This document shows positions 1 to 7,371 of a stretch of 8,856 nucleotides of DNA, piece after piece. A program made the translations under genes and the position numbers. How positions within the stretch are numbered: position 1 is the first letter of the stretch; each line of letters starts with the position of its first letter. The DNA is from an uncultured Oscillibacter sp. GTDB taxonomy: Bacteria; Bacillota; Clostridia; Oscillospirales; Oscillospiraceae. Location of the stretch: the NCBI GenBank assembly GCA_900551885.1, contig URXS01000077.1, forward strand, positions 1 to 8,856, written 5' to 3'. A model generated the notes under the pieces. It had not been told where the DNA came from. It saw only the letters and a program-made list of their open reading frames with translations, and made no database searches.

Positions 1-64
1 GCCGCTGACAGGGAACCCCTTTTCCTGGTAAGATCAACAAAAACAGGAAGGGCAGGGGCGTCAT

Positions 65-250
65 ATGGATCTTTTTTCTCTGATAATGACCGTAATTTTG
101 CTGGGCGGCACGGGTCTTGTGACCTGGGTCCTGTTCAGCCGCCGGAAGGGCCCGCCCCAGTGCATCGGCTGCGGCAAGTGCGTGGCCGACGGGGTCTGCA
201 TCCTGACCGGCAAGCCCGTGCCGGACATGCGGGGCCGGCGGAACGGGTAA
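65..250 (+). CDS. Small Cys-rich single-pass membrane protein, unknown function
   Basis: A 61-residue protein. Residues about 3-25 form one hydrophobic segment, followed by a basic RRK stretch, which suggests a single-pass membrane protein with the Cys-rich tail inside the cell. The tail has a CxxCxxC-x5-C arrangement (CIGCGKC then C five residues on) near residues 33-45. That could bind an Fe-S cluster or another metal, but it is not a complete standard ferredoxin motif. A purine-rich stretch (AGGGCAGGGG) precedes the ATG at usual spacing. The overall plan (short membrane anchor, then a Cys cluster) recalls the small FeoB-associated Cys-rich membrane proteins, but no feo gene is visible and I do not claim membership. 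It could be the last gene of an operon beginning left of the window. The next gene has its own promoter. Confidence 0.55.
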   Translation: MDLFSLIMTVILLGGTGLVTWVLFSRRKGPPQCIGCGKCVADGVCILTGKPVPDMRGRRNG

Positions 251-297
251 ATCACCGGGAAAGGCGCCGGAAGATACGGATTTTGGGCGATTTCCCG

Positions 298-325
298 TTG
301 ACAAGCGGCGGCAAATCGCTATAAT
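298..325 (+). promoter_or_regulatory. Promoter of the alaS T-box transcript
   Basis: A perfect TTGACA (298-303) and a perfect TATAAT (320-325) are separated by 16 bp, a near-ideal housekeeping sigma-factor promoter. Transcription should start near 331-333, so the RNA would carry the whole T-box leader. A strong constitutive promoter followed by a conditional terminator fits T-box control, where regulation acts after initiation. Confidence 0.85.
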
Positions 326-331
326 AAAACT

Positions 332-575
332 GTTCGTACAGTGAAAACCGCAAAAGCCTTGACAAAGCCAGCCGGGCGAAACGACGCCAAGCGAGAGGGG
401 AGACGGTGGGAGCCCCTCGCCTACGCCGCCGGGCAGCCACTTTGGAGCGGCCCGCGACGAGCGGGACGGTTCATCCCCGTTACCGGATGGCTAAGACGCC
501 CCCGTCAGGGGGATAATTAGGGTGGTACCGTGGAAGCTGCAAGCCTCCGCCCCTAAACCGGGGCGGAGGCTTTTT
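332..575 (+). promoter_or_regulatory. T-box riboswitch leader (tRNA-Ala sensing) of alaS
   Basis: The leader contains the conserved T-box sequence AGGGTGGTACCGTG at 519-532, just before an intrinsic terminator and upstream of alaS. The UGGU within it can pair with the ACCA end of an uncharged tRNA with discriminator A, as expected for tRNA-Ala. The distal part of Stem I is visible as GCGAG-A-GGG around 385-393 pairing back to CCCCTCGC near 412-419, with a GGTG loop motif between. CAAAG (363-367) can pair with CTTTG (440-444) as the base of Stem I. A GCC alanine codon followed by A at 436-438 is my best specifier candidate, with moderate certainty. Further short hairpins lie at 451-465 and 499-512. 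TAGGG (518-522) can pair with CCCTA (551-555) to form the antiterminator, excluding the terminator. Confidence 0.9.
541..575 (+). terminator. T-box intrinsic terminator
   Basis: GCCTCCGCCCC (543-553) pairs perfectly with GGGGCGGAGGC (560-570) around a six-base loop, followed by TTTTT (571-575). Two flanking A-T pairs extend the stem. The left arm overlaps the CCCTA needed for the antiterminator, so the two folds exclude each other. This is the premature stop that uncharged tRNA-Ala would relieve. Confidence 0.92.
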
Positions 576-642
576 GTCCGGACCTTTGCGGCAGACAACC
601 AAGCTGAACCATGATTTCAACATAGATTTAGGAGGAAACAAC

Positions 643-3285
<2,643 letters not shown>

Positions 3286-3421
3286 AGCCGCCCATGGCGC
3301 GTTTTCCCCGGGGTCCCCGCCGGAGCCCAGCGAAGCGGGTCCGGTGGGGAGAGGAGGAGCAACGGAACGAACGAGTTTTCGCCGCAGGCGGAAATGAGGG
3401 ATGTGGAGTTTGCTCCGACGA
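3286..3421 (+). repeat. Hairpin-bearing non-coding spacer between the two alaS tails
   Basis: A 136-base spacer with no convincing gene. It holds a long hairpin, TCCCCGCCGGA (3314-3324) with TCCGGTGGGGA (3340-3350). It then has an imperfect hairpin around GAGTTTTCGCC / GGCGGAAAT (about 3373-3395) and a small GGAG-TTTG-CTCC hairpin near 3405-3417. There is no poly-T tract after the large hairpin, so it is not a classic intrinsic terminator. The ATG at 3294 opens a 68-codon frame ending in the copied alaS tail, but it has no ribosome binding site and its composition does not look coding. The long hairpin and an 11-base stretch, CGCAGGCGGAA (3383-3393), recur in the spacer after hinT. Confidence 0.75.
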
Positions 3422-3500
3422 GGGCGGCGGCAGCGACCTATTGAAGCTGGACGACGCCCTGGCGGCAGTGGACGACTTTGTGGCGGAGAAGCTGAAATAA
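3422..3500 (+). repeat. alaS 3'-end repeat, copy 2 (gene remnant)
   Basis: A copy of the last 26 codons of alaS, ending exactly at TAA. The three differences from copy 1 are GAT to GAC, CTG to CTA and CTG to TTG, all synonymous, so the encoded tail (GGGSDLLKLDDALAAVDDF and on) is identical. It lies in a different frame from alaS (offset 215), so read-through of alaS could not reach it in frame. From 3501 to the next gene at 3623 there is only AT-richer sequence with a weak possible promoter (TGACTG 3533-3538, 17 bases, GATATT 3556-3561). Confidence 0.93.
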
Positions 3501-3586
3501 GACAACTCCTATTGCCCCAAAACAGTATTTAATGACTGCAACAGTGATATTTCAAGATATTACAAGTGAAAGCACTTTACAGATTA

Positions 3587-3607
3587 GGAGGGGCCATACG
3601 CCCCTCC
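3587..3607 (+). promoter_or_regulatory. Leader hairpin before the unknown gene
   Basis: GGAGGGG (3587-3593) pairs perfectly with CCCCTCC (3601-3607), and C3594-G3600 adds an eighth pair. The left arm contains an AGGAGG that looks like a ribosome binding site but is paired here. It lies 15 bases before the likely ATG at 3623, whose own nearer site is the weaker AAAGGG. There is no poly-T, so a role in translation or RNA stability is more plausible than termination. That role is inferred. Confidence 0.5.
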
Positions 3608-3622
3608 AGAAAGGGTGATGGT

Positions 3623-4297
3623 ATGGCTTCCCGTGAGGATGTGAAGACATTTTGCGGTCTTCCCATCGACTTTTCCTCCATCGATCTGGAACCCCGGTCT
3701 GACTGTGAGCCCTATTTCTGCACCCCGGAGGGGGCGGAGCCCGTCGGCTGGATCGGCTGTGATGGCGTCCACTTTGTCCTTCTGCCGGGGGATGAGCGAG
3801 TCTACTGCGTGGACCCGGCCATGGGGAGCGAGGGTACCTATGTGCTGCCGGTGGGTCGCGATTTTCGGGAGTTTCTCTCCTTTGTCCTCTTCTGCCGGGA
3901 CGCCAACCCCATCTCCCAGCTCTCCTGGATGACGGAGGAGCAGTACCGGAATCTGCTGAAAGAGGACGCCCAGGCCACCTGGCCCGGCTGTGAGGAGACC
4001 TTCCAGCACAAGGCAGCGGCCCTGGCCGCCATCGCCGACGCCTTCGGCCTGGAGCCCAAGGACCCCTTTGACCCGGTCAAAGCCATGCAGGCGGCGTTTG
4101 ATCCGTCGGCGCTGGTGTTTTCCGACGAGTACTACGACGTGCTGGGCCTGGAAAATCCCCGTCACCGAGCGGAAAGGGAGCCGGGGCGTGGCTGCGGCGT
4201 TTTCCCTCCGGTCTTTTTGGGAAAAAGGCGCCGCGGCTCCGGGAACCCTGGGGAAGACCCTGCCGGGTCTGGACGGCCAGGGGAATCCGGTGTATAA
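3623..4297 (+). CDS. Hypothetical protein; C-terminal end possibly frameshifted
   Basis: A 224-residue soluble protein that I do not recognise with confidence. The start at 3623 follows AAAGGGTGATGGT; a frame extension to 3566 has no ribosome binding site. The core (residues about 1-178) is acidic and well behaved, with no signal peptide or membrane segment. A stretch around residues 47-93 (DGVHFVLLPGDERVY, then DFREFLSFVL) faintly recalls SMI1/KNR4-like (SUKH) folds, but this is weak. After residue about 178 (GLENP) the frame becomes rich in Arg, Gly and Pro with poor codon choice. From about 4160 to 4310 the frame one base off shows this genome's usual G/C third positions and ends in TGA at 4308-4310, 26 bases before hinT. 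One extra C in the CCCC at 4157-4160 would explain it. Alternatively, a hairpin at 4191-4237 marks inserted non-coding DNA. Confidence 0.65.
   Translation: MASREDVKTFCGLPIDFSSIDLEPRSDCEPYFCTPEGAEPVGWIGCDGVHFVLLPGDERVYCVDPAMGSEGTYVLPVGRDFREFLSFVLFCRDANPISQLSWMTEEQYRNLLKEDAQATWPGCEETFQHKAAALAAIADAFGLEPKDPFDPVKAMQAAFDPSALVFSDEYYDVLGLENPRHRAEREPGRGCGVFPPVFLGKRRRGSGNPGEDPAGSGRPGESGV
4191..4237 (+). repeat. Imperfect hairpin at the 3' end of the unknown gene
   Basis: GCTGCGGCGTTTTCCC (4191-4206) can pair, with a few mismatches or bulges, with GGGAAAAAGGCGCCGCGGC (4219-4237). A second small hairpin, AGACCC-TGCC-GGGTCT, follows at 4255-4270. The poly-T in the loop (4213-4217) comes before the right arm, so this is not a normal terminator. 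It lies where the upstream reading frame loses coding character. Confidence 0.5.
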
Positions 4298-4298
4298 T
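4270..4298 (+). promoter_or_regulatory. Probable hinT promoter
   Basis: TATAAT at 4293-4298 is a perfect -10 box. TGGACG at 4270-4275 is a moderate -35 match at 17 bp spacing. Transcription would start near 4305, about 32 bases before the hinT ATG. It overlaps the end of the upstream frame, so hinT may also be reached by read-through from the preceding gene. Confidence 0.6.
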
Positions 4299-4336
4299 GC
4301 GTGTATCTGAACGTCCCAACGAAGGAGGTTTGTACA

Positions 4337-4675
4337 ATGTCCGATTGCTTATTCTGCAAGATCATCGCCGGGGAGATCCCCAGCAGCAAGGTCTACGAGG
4401 ACGAGGTCTGCTTCGCCTTCAACGACATCGATCCCCAGGCACCCACCCACTTTTTGGTGATTCCCAAGGCCCACATCGGCTCCGTTTCCGAGGTGAATGC
4501 TGACAATAGCGCCGTCGTGGCCCACATCTTCGAGGTCATCGCCAAGCTGGCCAAGGAGAAGGGGATGGACAGCTACCGGGTGGTGTCCAACATCGGCGAG
4601 CAGGCGGGACAGAGCGTGTTCCATCTGCACTTCCACGTGCTCAGCGGCCGGGACATGACCTGGCCTCCGGGCTGA
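4337..4675 (+). CDS. hinT: HIT-family purine nucleoside phosphoramidase (HinT-like)
   Basis: A 112-residue cytosolic histidine-triad protein. HinT enzymes hydrolyse purine nucleoside phosphoramidates and aminoacyl-adenylates; the physiological substrate is often unclear. The start at 4337 follows AAGGAGG (4322-4328) at ideal spacing. It has an N-terminal CxxC (C4, C7) that with H47 could form the zinc site seen in many bacterial members. The histidine triad H96-x-H98-x-H100 (FHLHFH) carries the catalytic middle His, and the C terminus is the HINT-typical WPPG. It is full length. Its last 75 bases are repeated at 4829-4903 after a structured spacer. The gene converges on dapA, with a shared bidirectional terminator between them. 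Confidence 0.93.
   Translation: MSDCLFCKIIAGEIPSSKVYEDEVCFAFNDIDPQAPTHFLVIPKAHIGSVSEVNADNSAVVAHIFEVIAKLAKEKGMDSYRVVSNIGEQAGQSVFHLHFHVLSGRDMTWPPG
4601..4675 (+). repeat. hinT 3'-end repeat, copy 1 (functional)
   Basis: The last 25 codons of hinT including the histidine triad and the TGA stop. They recur at 4829-4903, 228 bases downstream. Similarity ends at the stop codon: TCGCC follows here and GCAGC follows copy 2. Confidence 0.93.
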
Positions 4676-4828
4676 TCGCCTGGGAGCCGACGGCCCCGGC
4701 GGGGCCGCACCGCTGTGCGGTGTACAAGCGTTTTGCGCAGCAAAACCTTGGCGCAGGCGGAATTCACTTCCGCCGAGCATTTCAAATGCAGTGGGGTCCC
4801 CACCGGACATCTGTCCGGCGGGGAGACG
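4676..4828 (+). repeat. Spacer of consecutive hairpins between the two hinT tails
   Basis: A 153-base non-coding stretch almost wholly made of short inverted repeats: GGCCCC/GGGGCC (4692-4706), CACCGC/GCGGTG (4708-4722), GTTTTGC/GCAAAAC (4730-4746), GGCGGAA/TTCCGCC (4756-4774), GCATT/AATGC (4777-4789) and TCCCCACCGGA/TCCGGCGGGGA (4797-4824). The last matches the long hairpin after alaS, with the variable base of each arm changed. None is followed by poly-T. The hinT frame stays open through the spacer after the TGA, but the composition does not look coding, and at this GC content such an open frame is unremarkable. Confidence 0.8.
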
Positions 4829-4903
4829 CAGGCGGGGCAGAGCGTGTTCCACCTGCACTTCCACGTACGCAGCGGCCTCTGACTGACCTGGCCTCCGGGC
4901 TGA
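4829..4903 (+). repeat. hinT 3'-end repeat, copy 2 (decaying gene remnant)
   Basis: A copy of the last 25 hinT codons, in the same frame as hinT (offset 228). The first part keeps QAGQSVFHLHFHV with only synonymous differences (GGA to GGG, CAT to CAC, GTG to GTA). After that it has CTC to CGC, and a short block where CGG-GAC-ATG became CTC-TGA-CTG, which introduces a stop. The end, TWPPG plus TGA, is intact. It has no start codon or body, so it is a remnant rather than a gene. Confidence 0.92.
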
Positions 4904-4942
4904 GCAGCATCTACAATCTCGCCGCTCCATAAAATGAGAGAC

Positions 4943-4978
4943 GCGAAAAAGGAGACCCGTTCGGGTCTCCTTTTTCGC
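4943..4978. terminator. Bidirectional terminator between hinT and dapA
   Basis: A perfect 16-bp stem, 4943-4958 with 4963-4978, around a GTTC loop. The stem contains five A residues on one side and five T on the other (AAAAAGGAGACCC / GGGTCTCCTTTTT), so it reads as GC-stem plus T-run on both strands. It serves the convergent hinT (plus) and dapA (minus) transcripts. Confidence 0.92.
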
Positions 4979-5010
4979 ATTCATGTATGGTTTGCCTGCG
5001 GGGAAGGCCT

Positions 5011-5904
5011 TCATCCCGCCAGAGGCAGGCCGTATTTCACCAGCGCCCGCCGGATGCGCTCCAGGTTCGCCTCTCCGGGTTCGCACAGAGGCAGCCGCAG
5101 GGGGCCCACATCCCAGCCAAGAAGATTCAGCGCCGTCTTCACCGGGATGGGATTCACGTCGCAGAACATGGCGTCACAGAATTCCTTCAGCTCCAGTTGC
5201 AGCTTTCCGGCGGAGGCAAAGTCGTTTTGCAGGCACAGCTCCGTCAGGCGGTGCATCTCCGCCGGCAGCACGTTGGCCACCACGGAGATGACCCCTTTGC
5301 CGCCCAGCAGGCAGATGGGCGCCGTCTCATCGTCGTTACCGGACCAGATGGAAAAGTCCTCCGGGCACAGGTTCCGGGTTTTCTGGATGTTGCTGAAATT
5401 TCCACCGGCCTCCTTGACGCCGTTGATGTTGGGATGCTTCGCCAGCTCCGCGTAGGTCTCCGGCGCGATGGTGACCCCAGTGCGGGAGGGCACGTCGTAG
5501 AGGATCAGAGGCCGGTCCACCGCGTCGGCGATGGCGGTGTAGTGGCGGATCAGGCCGGATTGGCTGGCCTTGTTGTAGTAAGGCGTCACCACCAGCAGCC
5601 CGTCGGCCCCGGCCATCTGGGCGTCCCGGGACAGTGTGATGGCGGTCTCCGTGGAATTGGAGCCGGAGCCGGCGATCACCGGCACCCGGCCGTCCACGTG
5701 CTCCACGCAGAACTCCACCGTCCGCATCCGCTCCCGGTAGCTCATGGTGGTGGCCTCACCGGTGGTGCCGCAGACGATCACGGCATCCGTGCCGTTTTCC
5801 AGTTGAAAATCCAGCAGGCGCCCCAGGGCACCCAGGTTCACGGTCTCATTGGTGAAGGGCGTGACGATGGCCACGCCGGAGCCGGTAAACAAGGGCTTGC
5901 GCAT
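5011..5904 (-). CDS. dapA: 4-hydroxy-tetrahydrodipicolinate synthase
   Basis: Condenses pyruvate with aspartate semialdehyde, the first committed step to diaminopimelate and lysine, in the cytosol. It is 297 residues, the normal length for this TIM-barrel family. Visible landmarks are the GTTGE substrate motif (residues 46-50), TPYYNK around 108-112, YDVPSRTG with Tyr136 and Arg141, the Schiff-base lysine K164 in GVKEAGG, and a SGNDD segment near 188. The ATG at 5904 has an ideal AGGAGGT (complement of 5912-5918) seven bases upstream. It follows asd on the same strand, but a terminator (6031-6063) lies between them, so it probably has its own promoter. An 11-bp inverted repeat (5915-5925 / 5948-5958) overlaps its ribosome binding site. 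Confidence 0.97.
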   Translation of the reverse strand: MRKPLFTGSGVAIVTPFTNETVNLGALGRLLDFQLENGTDAVIVCGTTGEATTMSYRERMRTVEFCVEHVDGRVPVIAGSGSNSTETAITLSRDAQMAGADGLLVVTPYYNKASQSGLIRHYTAIADAVDRPLILYDVPSRTGVTIAPETYAELAKHPNINGVKEAGGNFSNIQKTRNLCPEDFSIWSGNDDETAPICLLGGKGVISVVANVLPAEMHRLTELCLQNDFASAGKLQLELKEFCDAMFCDVNPIPVKTALNLLGWDVGPLRLPLCEPGEANLERIRRALVKYGLPLAG

Positions 5905-5914
5905 AATCGGTACC

Positions 5915-5958
5915 TCCTATACAATTTCACCGTCAAGCGTTGTATCGATTGTATAGGA
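5915..5958 (-). promoter_or_regulatory. Inverted repeat at the dapA leader, overlapping the ribosome binding site
   Basis: TCCTATACAAT (5915-5925) and ATTGTATAGGA (5948-5958) are a perfect 11-bp inverted repeat with a 22-base spacer. On the dapA strand the arm nearer the gene ends in AGGA of the AGGAGG ribosome binding site. The far arm contains TACAAT, and a TATAAT (complement of 5958-5963) lies at its edge. It could be a protein operator over the promoter, or an RNA stem hiding the ribosome binding site if transcription begins far enough upstream. No clear -35 box settles the start. A TTATCT 17 bases before TACAAT is the best partner seen. Confidence 0.55.
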
Positions 5959-6030
5959 TTATATTATGCAAGATAATCTGAAAATGTGCCGAAAAACTTG
6001 CAAAACATGCTGTGAATACAGAGCGTATAA

Positions 6031-6063
6031 AAGCGCCGGACGTCTTTGGAACGTCCGGCGCTT
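6031..6063 (-). terminator. Terminator of asd
   Basis: A perfect 13-bp stem (6031-6043 with 6051-6063, core GCGCCGGACGT) with a seven-base loop. Read on the minus strand it is followed by CTTTTAT, so it terminates transcription coming from asd, whose stop codon lies 26 bases away. It separates asd from dapA. Confidence 0.88.
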
Positions 6064-6088
6064 TCGTCGAAGTGCACAGGGGAGTGGT

Positions 6089-7174
6089 TTAATCCATGTA
6101 GCCCTTGGCGCACAGCAGCTCCGCCAGGAGGACCGCGCCGCCGGCGGCGCCCCGGAGGGTGTTGTGGCTGAGGCACACGAACTTGTAGTCATACTGAGTG
6201 TCGGGCCGCAGGCGTCCGATGGACACGGCCATGCCGTGCTCCAGATTCCGGTCCAGACGGGTCTGGGGACGGTCCGGCTCCTCAAAGTAGTGGAGGAACT
6301 GCTTGGGGGCGGAGGGCAGGTTCAGCTCCTGGGCGGGGCCCCGGAAGGCGGCCCAGTCAGCCTTGATCTGCTCCATGGAGGGGGCCTTGCCATCGGCGAA
6401 CTTCATGAACACGGCGGCCATGTGGCCGTCCTGGCAGGCTACCCGGAAGCACTGGGCGGTGATGGAGGGCCCCTCCGCCTTGACGATCTTGCCGTCCTCA
6501 ATGTGGCCCCAGAGCTTCAGAGGCTCGGTCTCGCTCTTTTCTTCCTCGCCGCCGATGTAAGGGATGCAGTTATCCACCATCTCGGGCCAGCGTTCAAAGG
6601 TCTTTCCGGCGCCGGAAATGGCCTGATAGGTGCAGACCAATACCTTCTCCAGGCCATACTTCTTCAGAGGATGCAGGGCAGGGACGTAGCTCTGGAGGGA
6701 GCAGTTGGACTTGACAGCGATGAAGCCACGCTTGGTACCCAGGCGCTTGCGCTGGGACTCGATAATGGCGATGTGATCGGCGTTGATCTCCGGCACCACC
6801 ATGGGCACGTCGTCGGTCCAGCGGTGGGCGGAGTTGTTGGAGACGATGGGGCACTCCAACTTGGCGTACTTCTCCTCCAGGGCCCAGATGTCCTCCTTCT
6901 TCATATCCACGGCGCAGAAGCAGAAGTCCACCATGGACGCCAGCTTCTCGGCGTCGGCCTCGGCGTCCATTACCACCAGATCCTTTGCCTCCTCCGGCAT
7001 GGGGATGTCCAGGGCCCAGCGGCCCTCCACAGCCTCTGCGTAGGACTTGCCGGCACTGCGGGCACTGGCTGCCAGAGCGGTGAGGCGGAACCAGGGATGG
7101 TTCTCCATCAGAGTAATGAACCGCTGGCCCACCATGCCGGTGCAGCCGATAATACCCACGTTATACTGTTTCAT
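6089..7174 (-). CDS. asd: Aspartate-semialdehyde dehydrogenase (archaeal/fungal-type)
   Basis: Reduces aspartyl-4-phosphate to aspartate semialdehyde with NADPH, feeding lysine/DAP and threonine/methionine synthesis. The start at 7174 is set by AGGAGGA (complement of 7182-7188) seven bases upstream, giving 361 residues. The frame extends further upstream without a ribosome binding site. The N-terminal Rossmann motif is GIIGCTGMVGQRF. The catalytic Cys is C158 in KSNCSLQ, and the expected His is H251 in FRVACQDGHMA, the RVxxxxGH motif. SGAGKTFERWP near 187-197 and the length fit the archaeal/fungal-type subgroup rather than the E. coli type; this is from memory of the family. Its product is the DapA substrate, and dapA lies next on the same strand. 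Confidence 0.95.
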   Translation of the reverse strand: MKQYNVGIIGCTGMVGQRFITLMENHPWFRLTALAASARSAGKSYAEAVEGRWALDIPMPEEAKDLVVMDAEADAEKLASMVDFCFCAVDMKKEDIWALEEKYAKLECPIVSNNSAHRWTDDVPMVVPEINADHIAIIESQRKRLGTKRGFIAVKSNCSLQSYVPALHPLKKYGLEKVLVCTYQAISGAGKTFERWPEMVDNCIPYIGGEEEKSETEPLKLWGHIEDGKIVKAEGPSITAQCFRVACQDGHMAAVFMKFADGKAPSMEQIKADWAAFRGPAQELNLPSAPKQFLHYFEEPDRPQTRLDRNLEHGMAVSIGRLRPDTQYDYKFVCLSHNTLRGAAGGAVLLAELLCAKGYMD

Positions 7175-7235
7175 ATGATCTTCCTCCTGCTGCGATGTTG
7201 TGTCGGGGGCTGAAACGGCACCCGTCGATTTTTGG

Positions 7236-7264
7236 TTGAATGTGTCGCCGCTTTGTACTATAAT
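7236..7264 (+). promoter_or_regulatory. Promoter of the SpoIID-domain gene
   Basis: TTGAAT (7236-7241), 17 bp, TATAAT (7259-7264). Transcription should start near 7271, leaving a leader of about 100 bases before the ATG at 7372. It looks like a housekeeping promoter rather than a sporulation-sigma promoter. It lies inside the predicted asd leader. Confidence 0.75.
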
Positions 7265-7318
7265 GGTGTCCATTGGGAACAGCCATGGCCTGTACATGTG
7301 GGGCGGACATTTGTATGT

Positions 7319-7347
7319 ATATTAGCATACTTTTCCTTGCCCGTCAA
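7319..7347 (-). promoter_or_regulatory. Probable asd promoter
   Basis: On the minus strand, TTGACG (complement of 7342-7347) and TAATAT (complement of 7319-7324) are separated by 17 bp. Transcription would start near 7312 and give a leader of about 138 bases. The leader shows no lysine-riboswitch core that I can recognise. It lies inside the predicted leader of the divergent SpoIID-domain gene. Confidence 0.6.
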
Positions 7348-7371
7348 GGCCGCGGACATTGGGGAGGATTC

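Noticed and set aside
574..642. Upstream in-frame extension of alaS
   Set aside because: It starts within the T-box terminator and has no ribosome binding site, whereas the ATG at 643 has GGAGG and gives the usual family N terminus.
3294..3500. A 68-codon gene ending in the alaS tail
   Set aside because: There is no ribosome binding site, the first two thirds lie in hairpin sequence, and the familiar end is explained by the duplicated tail.
4673..4882. Read-through of the hinT TGA (for example as selenocysteine) into the second tail
   Set aside because: The frame is open, but there is no family precedent, the spacer is made of inverted repeats, and WPPG is the normal C terminus. No stop-adjacent recoding element could be identified.
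7175..7312. Lysine riboswitch in the asd leader
   Set aside because: The leader is about 138 bases and shows none of the recognisable lysine-riboswitch core; no intrinsic terminator lies before the ATG.
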